This document shows positions 1 through 12,984 of a stretch of DNA of 64,000 nucleotides, one piece after another (the stretch's first letter is position 1; the number at the start of each line of letters is the position of its first letter). Position numbers and translations under genes: made by a program. Source of the DNA: Humulus lupulus (Eukaryota; Streptophyta; Magnoliopsida; Rosales; Cannabaceae); the NCBI RefSeq assembly GCF_963169125.1, contig NC_084800.1, positions 143,340,397 to 143,404,396 on the forward strand. Reading direction: 5' to 3'. The notes under the pieces were generated by a model. That model was given only the letters and a program-made list of their open reading frames with translations. It was not told the DNA's origin and did not search any database.

Positions 1-1649
1 CTTCTATAATCTTCACAGTCTTCCAAAGTATCCTTAGAATCACCTACGCTAGAGTGGGAAATTCTCAACACATGAGATAGATACAGAGAGAATAAGAGAA
101 AATAACAAAGAGGCTTAGAAAATGACTTGTGTTTAGAGAAAATCTAAAAACTATCAGAAAATCTGACTTCTAACTTGTGTTTAGACTTCTCAGAACTTAT
201 GTTTTCATCTCTCACTTAGCACTCCTTTTAAAAACTCAATTAAGCCATATAATTTAATTAAAAAATCAATAAAATAATAGCTAATTTGAAGCCCTAGGTC
301 CAAATTATCATGGACTTTAGGCCCGTGGAATTTCTTATTTGATTATAAGCCCATTGGACTTAAAATTAAGACTTGTATTATTTTCTTTTGATTTAATTAA
401 TTAAATAATTATTCAAATCCTCTAACAAATTAATTATTTATAATTTGAACCTTGATTTTAACTTATTTATTAATTTAGATACCAATTTATCTTAATTAAT
501 AAATCTGCCCTAATTTCTCTTTTCTTCTCAAAATTACACAACTCTGTGAAACAATCCAAAATTGACCTGATCAACTTTGATAATTCTAATTGATAATTAA
601 ATTAATTAATTGAGACTATATAGATGATTTTATCCAAGGTAAAATGGGGAACATTGGCCTATGAAATCAAGCTCCAATAAGTTATCATAAATCTAACAAA
701 TAAATTTACTAACTTATTAATTCCTTGTGACTCCACTATAGACTCAGAATTCCACTCTTGAATTCATAGAATGCTCTATAACAAATATAGATATGCTATT
801 AATTATCAATTGTTATAATCATAATTGTCACTCAATCCTCTATAGACGGTCTACAATGAGATGAGACTAAAATATTGTTTTACCCCTCATTGTATTTTAT
901 CCTTAAAACACTTAGTTCCTTGTAAATGATATTTCAGCAAACTAATTTAATTACTGAAATGAGATCTCTATCATTTAACACCTTGAACCAAACTAAAAGG
1001 AAACCATTGTTTCACTTCTTCATCAAAAGCTATAGATGTTCATATCTATGATTAACACTCCCACTCAATTATACTATCGATTTCCCAAGATGTAAGTATA
1101 GGCTAGTCCGTAGGGTAAGCTAGTAACGAACAAGTCAAAGAACTCAAATAATACAATCAATTAGAATACTAACCACTCAGAATTGAGATTGAATTGACCT
1201 ATGGTCAACTATATGATATGACTAAAATAGATAATAACTGTATGTTTACTTATCTTATCAAATGTGAATATCGGTCCTGTCCGATGTAACAAATACATCT
1301 GATCTTATCTACTTTGATAATGTTCTGGAAAGAACATAACACCACAATGTGTAAGTAGATCATATCATAGATTGGCAAGTCAGTGTAAATCATGTGCATT
1401 GACTAATCTTAGGACTAACTTATTTTTAACATATAATCATATTTATATTCTACTGTGATTACGTCACTATAAATACAATTAGCTATATGCTCGGAATTTA
1501 ATAGAAGTTTATATTAAAAAATAATCATGAACATAGAACATGTGAGCAAAGTGATTGACCAAGTCTAAAAATGATTTCTATTCTTGTATTGATAATAGAA
1601 TGTGATTACAAAGAATTTGGGTTTTAATTAGGGCATAAAACCCCAATAG
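1..1649 (-). repeat. Copia-type LTR, truncated by window edge
   Basis: AT-rich non-coding DNA that abruptly meets Tat pol coding sequence at about 1650. Read on the minus strand it begins with a run (TATTGGGGTTTTATGCCC, near 1649) like the 5' end of many plant Copia LTRs. It also carries the internal landmarks of such LTRs, such as the stretch near 1050-1085. The far end lies outside the window, so solo LTR versus full element cannot be decided and no TSD can be checked. No coding sequence is seen in it. Confidence 0.6.
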
Positions 1650-3458
1650 AACGACCATCAAGGGACAAGCTCTGGCAGATTTCATGGTTGAATGTACCGG
1701 GATCTCAGATGACGAAGTTGTAACCCTAGCCCATGAGCTGTGGAAACTTCATGTTGATGGATCCTCTAATGAAAATGGATTGGGGGCAGGTATAATCTTA
1801 ATTACCTCGACGGGAAACTAATTCCACTGGGCCTTAAGGTTCGGCTTTGAAGCATCAAAAAATGAGGTTGAATATGAGACATTGCTAGTAGGACTTCGAA
1901 TAGCCAGAGAGCTTAAAGCAAATGATATACATTGCTATAGCGACTCACAGCTGGTGGTCAACCAAGTTTTAGGGGAATATCATGCTCGTGGCATAAAGAT
2001 GGCTGCATACTTGGAGAAAGCAAAAACTGCGCTCGGGCAGTTTGAATTCTATGCTATAGAGTAGGTCCCCGAGAACAAAATTCAAATGCAGACGCATTGG
2101 CCAGGCTCGCCACAACTAATGAGGCCGATACACTGAATGTGATCCCAGTTGAGTTTCTTCCGACCCCGAGTATTAACGAGCTTGACGAAGAAGACTTATG
2201 CATGATTGACTCGTAATCACACTTAATAACCCTAATAGTTGACTACCTTGAAACCAGAAGTCTCCCAACAGACTAGAACAAGGCTAGAAAGTTGATGTTT
2301 CAGATTCCAAGATATACTATTGTGGAAGGAAGGTTGTATAGAAGAGGATACTCCATGTCATTACTCCGATGTGTCACTCCACCCGAGGTAAAGAAAATTT
2401 TGGGAGAAATCCACGAAGGATTTTGTGGAGACCACACATGGGGGCATAGTCTATCCAAAAAGGTGATAAGACAAGTGTATTTCTAGCCCACAGTCAAGGC
2501 AGACTCATTCGAATATGTCAAACGATGTGATAAATGTCAACAGTTTGCCTCAGTTCCACGAGCTCCACCTACCAAACTCACCATGATGAGCTCCCCATGG
2601 CCATTCACAGTATGGGGAATCGACCTCATAAGCTCATTGCCAACTGGCAAAGGTGGAGTAAGGTACCCTGTGGTCGCGGTTGATTATTTCACGAAATGGA
2701 CCGAAGCTGAACCCTTGGCCACTATTACGTTGAAAAAAGTCTTAGACTTTGTTGTAAAAAATATCATATACCGATATGGGATGCCCAAAAAAATAGTATT
2801 GGACAATGGAACCCAGTTCGATAGCGATTTGTTTACCCATTTCTGTGAGAAAAATGGGATAATAAAAAGTTTCTCCTCCGTGGCCCATCCCTAGTAAAAT
2901 GGCTACGCCGAAGCATTCAACAAGGCCCTAAAGAGTTCCATAAAGAAAAGGTTAGAGGAGGCAAAGGGAAAGTGGCCTGAGGAATTACCTCAAGTTTTGT
3001 GGGCTTATCGAACCACAACACGGACTTCAACGGGGCATACTCCTTTCTCCATAGCTTATGGATGCGAGACCATGTTGCCTATTGAGGTTGAAATCCCCAC
3101 AATACGGAGCCATGCATACAATCAGGCCTCGAACCAATCTCAACTCGAAGAAAGTCTAGACCTCATTGAAGAAAGACGAGGTGAAGCCCAATTGAAAAAT
3201 GTTGCATACCAGCAATAAGCTACTAAATACTTCAATAAGAGGGGTCGAGATAGAAAATTTGGATTGGGAGACCTGGTGCTAAGGTGTGTATTTTTAGCTA
3301 CACAAGACTCGTCTGCAGGGGTACATGGACCTAATTGGGAAGTGCCTTACCAGATCGAGTCTATCATTCGACCGAAAGTGTACAAACTGGCGAGGTTAAA
3401 CGGAGAGTTGGTTCCACAACCTTGGAATGGCGAACATCTACGACCTTATTATCAATAA
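1650..3458 (+). pseudogene. Tat-1 pol fragment: RNase H, integrase, pol C-terminus
   Basis: Remnant of a Tat-lineage Ty3/gypsy pol. Part 1 (about 1660-2110) is an RNase H with the acidic residues in context (HVDGSS, EVEYE, CYSDSQLVV). Tat elements carry an additional archaeal-like RNase H, and this fragment fits it. Part 2 (about 2290-2560) is the zinc-binding region with HEG..GDH and CDKCQQ. Part 3 (2583-3220) is the integrase core: GIDLISSLP, then VLDNGTQFDS, then NGYAEAFN, giving the D, D and E positions. Part 4 (3264-3458) is the C-terminal domain ending GEHLRPYYQ. Nonsense codons near 1818, 2062, 2485, 2892 and 3216 break the frame, so it is dead. Gag, protease and RT would lie to the left, beyond the Copia LTR. 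Confidence 0.85.
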
Positions 3459-3731
3459 TTTAGGAAGGATGTTTTCATTGTAACCAAGCATGTTTAGTTT
3501 TTCTGCTTTTTGTCAATAAAATGTTAAGTTTTGTTCTAAAGTTGCATTTTTCTTTCAATGTTGTATTTTTGGCAAACCTTCTTAATTTAATAACCTATGG
3601 TCACACTCATAGGATATTAAGGGGGCATCAGTGGTATACAATCATACCCTAAGTTTGAAAAAATAAATAACATTGAATAAAAATGTAAATGTTTGGATCA
3701 TTAACCCGACATAAAAGTTTAAGTATACACG
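3459..3731 (+). other. Tat-1 spacer after pol
   Basis: Non-coding sequence between the pol stop and the solo LTR. It continues after the solo LTR at 6114. No ORF or RNA gene is seen. Confidence 0.55.
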
Positions 3732-6113
3732 TGTAACGCCCTAGATAGCCAAGACCGTTACACTATGTGTTTATAAAAGTTCTAGACTTGCTAGTTAAGT
3801 CATTTGATTAAAAATGTGTTACTGAAACTATAATGGAACTAGGGTTAAAAGATTTTGGTCTTAAAAGTCGCATTGCTTATAAAGAAACATTTCTTGTTTA
3901 CACGGGATCCCAAAAATAATAGGAATAAAACCATTCACAAAAGATTCGAGATTTAAATACAGTGCTAGCCATACTAAGGCAAAATGAATAGTTAAGCAGT
4001 CCCTGTCCTGATCCACTCCTCGGCAATAGCGACCGAACAACTGACTATGTACATTCAGCCCCGCAGCCCTCCATCTCAGGATTGGTCCAACCTGCCTTTG
4101 CCTTTACCTGCACCACGTAGCACCCGTAAGCCAAGGCCCAGCAAGAAAACACAATAACAGAGCATAAGCGATAAACAGACAATCCAATATCCCATATCAC
4201 ATAAGCATGATTTCAACCATATAAGCATTCATGATAACCAAGTATTCAGCATACCAAACATGTCAAATCATATCAATCACCAATTTACAAATGATAACTA
4301 GGGTTAATGCCCTTAGGCCGCACCCTCTGATTATCCCACTGACTCCGGCCCGCTTAAACCGAGCTCAGTGAATATAAAGTTGTCCTTAGCTGCCAGTGGC
4401 CAAGCCGCGCCCTCTGCGCAATTATTGTGTACGGCACCCTTAGGCCATTTATCTCATGTCCCATGGCATAAAACCATCATTGACATTATATAGATATCAG
4501 GAGCACTTAGTCCCATCACAAACATATAAACGGGTGCAGTTTTCTTACATTTAAATTTACTAGCTTTGTTTACTTTGATCCTTGAGCACGATCCCTCTTG
4601 AACCCTAGCGCGCACCTAGTCACAACCACATGTCAGAACCATCACCAAAACTCAAGTCCAAAACCTAACCTCGGGACCAATCTCGAGCCCTCGGGAAGCT
4701 CTAATTCCACCAAACGGGGTGGTGGAATCGAACCCCGAACCCCCGGGCAAAAACCCTTGAAAATAACTCAAAAACCCTTTCTGGATGTAGGGTAGCGCTA
4801 CAGCGCTCTTTGGAGGGCGCTACAGCACTACAAGCAGAACCAAAATCCCCCAGACAGCCAAGCCTTGCGCTACAGCACCCAAAGGTTAGCGCTGTAGCGC
4901 TAGTCACAGAACCAGCACCCCTGCATTTTTCCTTCCTGCGATTTCCCCGAGCCAAGCCTTACCAAAACTTTTCCAATCTTCAACCAAACTTAAAAACAAG
5001 CTTATCAACACACTCCACTCATCCCAAGCATCCCAAATACATAAAACCAAATTACATGCACCCCTAATCTCAAAATTCACCATGGTTGAACCTCAAACTC
5101 AGAAACTTCAGCACAGCAGTCAAAAGCTTAGAATTTAAAGCTTAGAATTTCATACCTTCAATGAGGATTCGACCCTAACTCAGCTTCTACACCTCCTTGG
5201 CTTGCTCCTCCTCAAACCCCTGGCTTGAATTCCCTAGAGTTCCCACCAAATTCAGCTTAAACACCATAGTTCAATAGCAAAACCAAACACTGAAGAAACT
5301 TCAAAGTCTTACCTCAACTAAATGGCTTATTCCTGCTAAACCCTTGCCAAATCTTCAAACCATACTAAGAATGCTTGCCTCAAGCTTACCCTGGCTTCCC
5401 CTGGGTTTCTACTCCAAAATACCTCAAAAACTGATGAAGAAAACCTAGACCGACCTTGACAAAATGGTCTGCTTTTCTTTCTTTCCTTTTCTTTCTTTTT
5501 AGACTTCTACTTCATTCTACAAACTCCACTAAGCATAAAGCCTCAGTTATGTCTATCTTTAGATGCCAAATGACCACAATACCCTCCCCTTTAATTCTAA
5601 ATCCTTTAATCCACTTAGGGCATTTTGGTCATTTTACCCAATTCCCGCTAATTCCTCAAGTGTCTCTAATATTTTCTGCTTACTTCCCGATACCTAATTA
5701 ATCACCAATTATATTCCTCAATATCAAAATAGACCCCAATATACTCTCTAAATTCCCATTTATACCCCAGGCTCGCCCTGAGCCGGGTATAAATCCCCGC
5801 CGTGACTTTTTCGCTAACCTGCTCACTAGGATCGTCTCGAATCATAGATCACAAATATATCCACATAATAATGTGGTCTCAACAATTTATCACATATATG
5901 TACATTTATGCCCTCAACTGGCCAAAATTACGATTATGCCCTTCTAACCTAATCAGGGCCTATATGCATACTAATACACATAGTCATGCATCTCAAATAT
6001 TCAAATCATCATATAACATACTTTAAATCATTAAATCACATATATTCCAGTTATGCCCTCCCGGCACACTAATTAAGGCCCTTAAGCCTTATTAGTAAAT
6101 TTGGGTCGTTACA
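3732..6113 (-). repeat. Tekay solo LTR A, TSD ACACG
   Basis: A 2382-bp block that begins TGTAACGCCCTAG and ends GGGTCGTTACA. It is flanked on both sides by the same five bases ACACG (3727-3731 and 6114-6118). It resembles the LTRs of the Tekay elements at 25.1-42.4 kb and lies on the minus strand relative to them. With one LTR, no internal region and an intact TSD, it is a solo LTR left by LTR-LTR recombination. Short ORFs inside (for example near 4600-5070) are not conserved in the sister copies. Confidence 0.92.
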
Positions 6114-6803
6114 ACACGTGAGCTAAAAATGTCTGGACTTAACCCAACAAATAATTTTTTTTAGGTGTATGGATTATAAACCAAACACAAGATAAATTAG
6201 TTTGGAACAAACTAGCTAAAACTAATCGATAGTAAGAAAGTTGGAATGCAAAATAAACCAACTATGAATTAAGTCGATTCTGAGGCTGGAAAGTTTTGCA
6301 AAATTAGTTTCGACCTCACAACCTCGAGGACCTACTCGAGGATGAGAAAAAGTGACTAGAAAAGAAAGATATAACTAAACTACTAAAATTACATGCCAAT
6401 TAAATACTTTCGAGTACATGGTTAAAGTAAGGTTCGACCTTGATAATATCGAGGTCGAAAACGAATATATCGAGTAAACTGTGCATGAATGCATTGAAAT
6501 CCGTGCTTAAATGCAACATTAGTATTTGTACAAAGAAATATAAATGCAAGCCTTTAATATGATGTGCTCGAAATATTTCGACTCAGAAATGTAAAGCATA
6601 ATATTAAGGCAAAAAGATTAAAATAAAATAAAATGCATAAAAAACTTTTGAGCCGGAAAAATGTATGCATAAAGATTAAAGTTAATATTTACTAAAGATA
6701 GCTCTAAATCGAGCTATATATTGTCTTCGTCCCAAGGGCACATATAAGATAAATAGTAGATTGTTACAAAAAGTTTAATGGGACACAGCCCATGACCATG
6801 TCT
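6114..6803 (+). other. Tat-1 spacer between pol and antisense gene
   Basis: Continuation of the Tat-1 region downstream of pol. AT-rich with no open frame. It ends where the antisense gene's stop codon is reached from the other side. Confidence 0.5.
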
Positions 6804-9800
6804 TCACGAAGTAGACGCCTCCCCACCGGTAGCACCTGGTGCCTCCGCCATCTTCTCGGCCTCGAGCTTGTCCTCCTCTTCCTCAAGACAAGCTTGCCGC
6901 TTTTTGACAAATCCAGCCTCTAAGTTCGCCAAGAAGCTGGTATCGAGGTCAGGATTGTTCATCCAAATCCGATACATCGCTATATCTACAGCGTGATCTT
7001 TCTTGGTTTTGAACTCCTAAAGAAGGCAGGCCTTCTCACCTTCGATTATCTCGAAGGTCGCCTTCTTCTCCTTTTCCAACTTGGCGTTTAGCTCTTGAAT
7101 CTCCTCAATCTTGGAATTTTTGGCCTCATTCTTTCAAGGTTATGGACATAGTCAACTTAAGGTCAGACACCTTCTAGGAAGTCTCCAGGGCAGCTTCCAA
7201 CTTCAACTCTATCTCGGATACCCTTAGAATGGCAGCCTCCCCGCCGCTGCCTCTAGCCTCGCTGCTTTGAGCTCGTCCGTGAGCTTCAGCTTGGCATCCT
7301 TGGCCTCTTGAGCATGTGCCCTGCTCGTGGCATCCTCGTTGTTTAACTAGAAGTTGTGTTAAACAAAAGAAGCAAATGCCTGTACACAAGAATGAACACA
7401 GTTATTAAAGGACAGTATATGTCAGAAAACATAAAAAGGTTACAACAAAAGTAACTTACCGAGGAGAAAAGCTCGCTGCCTTTGTCAAAGACAGTATTGG
7501 CATCATGGGAGGAAGTGAGGAACTCCCAATGTGAGGCACCGAGGTTGCTGAGACTTTGGCCCACACGGGACAAGACGTCCGAGCCTAGATTGACTCTGTA
7601 CGACCCACCAGCATTTTCGACCACATATTCTGGGACGTGGGTGGAGATCGTCCAGAATCGGTCCCGTGTGGGAGCTCCTTTTTGGGTAGCATGAGCATGA
7701 TTGGTGACTCAGGCCGGAGGAAGAGACGGGGGGTTTGGGGGCACCATTGGCTGAACTCCAGTTGCTATCTCGACCTCGAGAACTTTAGTTGTTACCCTGA
7801 CCTCGGGCGTAGCTACGGTGGCCAGGGTCAAGCTTTGAGCGGTCAAGGTTGGAAGGACCACCTCGGATATCTTGGCCACTTTAGAGGGGTGCCTCGCTCA
7901 CTGAGACGCCCTTTGGAGTTTACTTTCCTTGGCCCTCGAAGGACGATTAAGCACGTTGTTAAGGTCAGAGCTCATGTCGCCTGCAAAAACACACAAGTTA
8001 CATTTTAGGGATCGAGCCTAAGCCACTAAAAGAAGCAAGACTGAGGATAAAAGAAACCTAACTGGTACACTCAGCCAAGCTTGAGCTCGGCGACCAAGAA
8101 ATTCCCCTATCTTCTGAGGACGTTGGGGGAGTCCCTTCTCTGTGCGTAGGAGATGGCCTCGAAATGTCTCTATATATGTTGGTACCATATTGCACGACAA
8201 CCCCATCCCAGACCTCGTTCAAACTATACATAGTTTGATACTGACCTAACCAGCTATCTAATTTACGCACTCCATGATCTACCCATGACCACACATAAAA
8301 ATTGTCCCTAGAATCCAGGAAGAGGATCAATACACTAGGTTTGTGCTTATGTAAAGAGGGGGACCACATGGAGGAGCTAAGCACTACTTTACCTCCACCA
8401 CCCGAGCTCGATGAAGCTTCGTCTTGGGCTTTGTTTCCCGAGGCAGGCTGGTCGTGTCGGTGAGCTACAGGGGGACGAGCCCGCGAGCTCGAAGACCTCC
8501 TCCTTGGGGGAAGTCTGTCAGTGGGAAGTGGCACGAGGTCCATCGATTGTCCTTCCTCCAGCAGGCCACAAGCTCGAAGCCGATCTTTGTGGAGAAGATA
8601 AGATAGAGATCGCCGACCATAAGGCAGTTGGAGCAGGGTTTCCTTATGCTCCACCATCGAGTTAGAGGGGGTGGGATGGTGGTAATTAGCTGTAGATACA
8701 GCTACATATCAGTATTCTGAGCTTTATTATTTAGTGAAAAGGAAAAAGGGGATAAGTGTGGAGGTACTTACAGATGCACTAGAAGGAGTAAATTTTGGAA
8801 GGAGCGAGGCCATCCGTCCAAAAGAATGCGAGCTTAAAGTTCGGAGGATGATTTGGTATGTTCTCAAAAAGCTTCTTCTCCTTTGGATAGCTCGATAAGT
8901 AATAAAATCCATCCCCTCCCCGAGCTCGAGAGGGGATGCTTTTGAGGCAAAAGAGATATAAAATCTCTTGAGGTGAGGGTCCTTCCCACTTCAGCTCGTG
9001 ATATAACGACTTGAGGGCAGAGAGAACCTTGTAGGAATTATTCTGGAGTTGGAAAGGAGCGAGTCCAACAAAATCCAAAAAAATCCTTGAAGTAGGATTT
9101 CAGGGGTAGCAGAGCCCCTGGCCTCATGTGCTCCCGACTCCAGGCAACGAGCTTAATTTTACTGTTAGGATTGCCATCTCTTGGGGCAAAGCGACTCCGC
9201 TAGCTCAGAGTTGCAGGACGACACATCAAGGTGCCAGAAAGCCTAAGGCCATGAAAAGCTAGCAGCTCAGATATCTAGCCTGTGGATGTGACTGAGCTCC
9301 AATAATGCTCAGCCTCGAAGAAACCCTCTTGCAAGGTGGGAATAGAAGCAGCTTGTGAGGTGGAAGGGTCGTTTGAAGAATCCTCCATCAATGAGAATGA
9401 AAGGGCACCAGGCTTGATGGCAATGGTGACTTTGAGTTTAGGATCAAGTGGGACAAGTTTGTGTTGGAAATGTGCCCTGAAAGCATATGTAGTAAACATT
9501 GTTTTATGAAATAAATAAATAAATTGAATTTGTTATGCATATATTTTACGGACTATATTATTCTATGATGATATTATGTAAATATCAAGAAAATTTCTAA
9601 GTTCATATATATGATCTAAAACACGTATTGGTACGGGAGGATTGTGTTTGAGATAAATGAACTTGAATAGTTCGCAGTAAAATAAAGTTATGGAATCTTT
9701 AGATTAATTACTGCAAGTACGTTCCACTAGTATTATGAATACATGTGATCTAGATCCGAATCACTAGTGTGGTAGGACACTTTAGTGGAGATGCTTTATA

Positions 9801-11941
9801 TATTAGAGAGTATATAGAACTGGACCAGATATGTTTATTAATACTTAATTAAATACTGTTTCGAAGTATTAATTAAATATATCAACTGATGATCATATAC
9901 AAATAGATCTTCATCCTGAAGTTACTATGAACTCCTGTTTATGTTATATGAGTTCTTTGATTCACTTGTTAGGGTCTGTCAGAATGGTCAGGCTAGAAAC
10001 TTTTGTTTTGGGAACTCATTAATGTAGATGGCTGGGGACATAGTATACAGATATGGAATCTATGCCTTCTCGCAAGAGATTGAATGATGGTTCTCTTAAG
10101 GGTTGACTTTTGGGACTGAAAGGTTATTGAGCTCAAATTCATAATTTAGTTATGAATTAACCTTCACTAGTAGAGTCGGTGGTACTTAAGGAAACAAGAG
10201 ATAATTAAAAGGGTAAAACAGTAATTTTATTCCCGATTAATTATGAACCATTATTAGAGGGTCAAGTTGTATGCAATGATTATATCAATGGACGCTTTAT
10301 GATTATAAAGTACTCAGTAAATGAAATGTCAATAATTACAAGAGTGCAGTCTCATATTTATAGTGGAATAATCATGAGATTAATAAATTAAGATTATTTA
10401 ATTAAAGAGTTTAATTAATAATCTCAAATTTATTGGAACTTAGAATTATAGGTCCATAGGTCCCCATAGCGGCTCTATCAACACTGTTCAAGGTAAGAGT
10501 TGATATGAAGGGAAAATAGTTTAAAGACATATTTAAGAAGAAATTTGTTCTTCAGGCCAAATATGCAATTATATGATAATAGTGATTAATTAATTAATTA
10601 CAAATTAGTTGTAGTTAAGAAAATTAATTAATATTTAATTATTGTATAATTTTCGAAATTATATTAAATAATTAAATTAATTTTGAAATTTAATTAAATA
10701 ATTAATTAATTATAATTTTCGAAATTATAATAAATTAAATATTTATTTTCGAAAATTTTGGATTTAATTAATTGGTAGAATTAATTAAATATCTTTATTT
10801 GAGTGGGAGATAATAATCTGATAAGTTCAAATTTTATTTGAATTTAAAAGATTAATATTTATTCAAATAATTAATTATATTTGATAATTAATTGAAAATA
10901 TAATTAATTTGAATTCAAATTTGAATTAGTTATCAAGTTGTTAGATCTTATCTGACAAAGTAATTTGAATAAATAATTAAATAAAAATTAAAAAACCAAC
11001 ATCCCTAAAAATTAGGAATGTTGTTCACACACAATCCATGGACTGTGTGTGGCGTGTAGGGCATTTTCAGGGATGGGATTTTCATTTTTATTTATTTAAT
11101 TAATTAATTAATGGATAATTCAAAATTTGGTTTTTAGATTTTTTTCATTAATAGAATAATTAATTAATTAAAAAGTAAATTGTAAAATGGTTACAGTTTT
11201 ATTTTTTTTTAGATTTGAATATTTTCTTTTAAGTATGACTAATCAGAAAAATATTCATAGAGAAATGTGTGAGACAACTCTGAACGTTTGTTCTGTGAAA
11301 AATAGAACGATAGTTTTCTCTCCCTGATAATAAAGAACCAATTCTCAGGCATATTCTCTTGATCTCATGAGTTGAGTACATCAAGTAGAATCACAAATAA
11401 ACTATCCTTCATCCTCTAAGTGCCCACACATTTCTTGAGATGTAGAGAACGCTTTGGAAGATCTTGGTGTGAGTACGTGGGAGCGGCTTGGATAGGAAGA
11501 TCGTTCTAAATACGTAAAGATAGCAAGGACACTTGATAGGCTTCAAGAGGTATGCTTTCTACTATTATCTTGCTTATGATTAATGTATGTATATTAATGG
11601 ATCTGCATATTTAAAGGTAGTTTAAATATGTTACAAAATTTTTGTTGTACACTGGGCCAACCACACCACCATTCCACTGCGTATTAGGAAACTCGTTCCT
11701 AACAATTTGATCTTGGGGTCTGGATTTGGGTAAATTGCGACCCCAAGTATTTCCTCTTTCTCTCCTCAACCTCGTCAATCTGGAGTCGAAAACGATCTCG
11801 GATGTCTTCTTGTTCGCACCTTTCTCAATGCTCACGTATCAGGCGCTGGTTCTGAGTGAAGGGTGATTCTGGACTGGGAGTTGATGGGGAATAAGGGATA
11901 GCGAGCTCTGACCCCCATCGATTCTCAGAGTTCTGTGACAT
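6804..11941 (-). pseudogene. Tat-1 antisense accessory gene (multi-exon, decayed)
   Basis: A gene on the strand opposite pol, between pol and the 3' LTR. In reading order: N-terminal part 11941-11705, interrupted by a Copia solo LTR, resumed at 9461; a domain at about 9270-8772 (FVGLAPFQLQNNSYKVL and the following 60 residues) resembling the 'putative gypsy-type transposon' family (PF04195, from memory); intron 8771-8690; a Ser/Pro-rich exon 8689-8063; intron 8062-7981; an exon 7980-7460; intron 7459-7380 (or to 7347); then a coiled-coil exon rich in E, K and A ending GGEASTS-stop at 6804. Introns start GT (GTAAGT in two) and end CAG or TAG. Frameshifts and stops in several exons show this copy is dead. 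Tat elements are known to carry extra ORFs, sometimes antisense. The biochemical role is unknown. Confidence 0.72.
9462..11704 (+). repeat. Copia-type solo LTR in Tat-1 antisense gene
   Basis: A 2243-bp AT-rich block starting TGTTGGAAATGTGCCC and ending TTCCTAACA. The flanking pentamers are GTTTG (9457-9461) and ATTTG (11705-11709), a TSD with one change. Removing the block joins the coding frame of the antisense gene (…RPQDQI to KLVPLDPK…), which confirms the ends. No internal retrotransposon genes are present, so it is a solo LTR. Two adjacent hairpins lie at 10997-11051. Confidence 0.85.
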
Positions 11942-12492
11942 ATAACAAGAAAGAAAAGGGTGAGGGCTAGGCATGTAGGAAATCACAGAAAATGTAGTTT
12001 TGGTGATTCGAGCTCGAAAGTCTGAGATCACGAATTTACCTCAATCGAGGCTGACGTCTCGAAAGGGTAAGATGAATTCAAATTTGAACCTCGACCTATT
12101 GTAAAGGTCAGGCTTCGAGCGTGTACTCACGCGAGAGAGTGGGGAAGTGGATATCAGTTTTAAGGATCCCGAATTGTCAGGGATAAAGCTGACGGTTACC
12201 CAAAAATGTGATATTTTTGGGATTTGTGCAGTTAAAACCCTATATCAAAACCCCTATTTCTTGGCTTACACGAAATAATATCCTTAATCTGAAAAACCCT
12301 ATTTTTACATTTTTTGCTCTAAGTCTGGGTTTGAGAGCCATGGTTTAAAAATTTTTGAATCAAAAGTTTGTGTAACATCAGATAAACTACTTTGCAAAAG
12401 CTAGAAATAGAAACTAGTAAACACATTCATATAGTAGAAAAGTACGTAAAAACGTATGAAAAACAAATACGAGTTGAAGAACAGAAACTTAC
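11933..12492 (-). other. Candidate leader intron of Tat-1 antisense gene
   Basis: On the minus strand a good donor (CTAT|GTAAGTTTC) lies at 12492 and an acceptor (ATGTCACAG) at 11933, giving about 560 bp. Tat-3 has the same arrangement (48724-49181). Splicing here would remove the ATG at 11941, so the true start codon of this copy is uncertain. Confidence 0.4.
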
Positions 12493-12703
12493 ATAGAGAA
12501 GTTTGAGGGAACAGAGAAATCATCGACTCGAACATTGGTAGCAGGAAGGACTTCATAGAATAAAATATGTTGGAGGTAGATTGTTTCCGTGGTTTGGAGA
12601 ACATGCAATGAAAATTTGATATAAAGAAATGAGGCTCTATTTCTCTGGTGCGAGCTTTTTCTATGAAGAGTGTAAAAGTAAAATGAGGAAGATGAAGTGG
12701 GCG

Positions 12704-12711
12704 TATTTATA
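12704..12711 (-). promoter_or_regulatory. Candidate TATA box of Tat-1 antisense gene
   Basis: Minus-strand TATAAATA, about 210 bp upstream of the candidate leader-intron donor. Tat-3 has a TATATATA at the equivalent place. It lies outside the LTR and points away from it, so it would serve the antisense gene and not the retrotransposon genome. Confidence 0.5.
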
Positions 12712-12972
12712 GACCCCAGGGGATGTCAATGATCGGACTAATCTGGGTCGTTTGTTTGATTTGGAGTTTGATCCAATGGTTGAGGTGTAAATATGGTAAT
12801 GGCAGCAAAAAGAAGATACGAAAAGACGTGGGCAAATGTAAAAGGTACTCAAGTACTCTGATTGCGCAATCCTTGGCTGACGCGTGTCCACACTCTAGTG
12901 TGGTAAGGTGCCCAATTTTTAAAAGTAGTAGTTCAAAAGTTTCCTTCTCATAGGATTCAAACTAATACTTTT

Positions 12973-12984
12973 GAGGGGGGAAAA
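12973..12984 (+). promoter_or_regulatory. Tat-1 polypurine tract
   Basis: GAGGGGGGAAAA directly before the TGTTACACCC start of the LTR. It is the expected plus-strand primer site for reverse transcription and fixes the LTR start. Confidence 0.8.

Noticed and set aside
4598..5067. Open frames of 65-85 codons inside solo LTR A
   Set aside because: Sister LTRs B, C, D, E and F do not keep these frames and no domain is visible; they are chance frames in GC-richer LTR sequence.
12401..12604. 67-codon minus-strand frame starting MFSKPRKQ as coding exon 1 of the Tat-1 antisense gene
   Set aside because: Joining it at the 12492 donor to the 11933 acceptor runs into a stop at once and Tat-3 has no equivalent; treated as untranslated leader.
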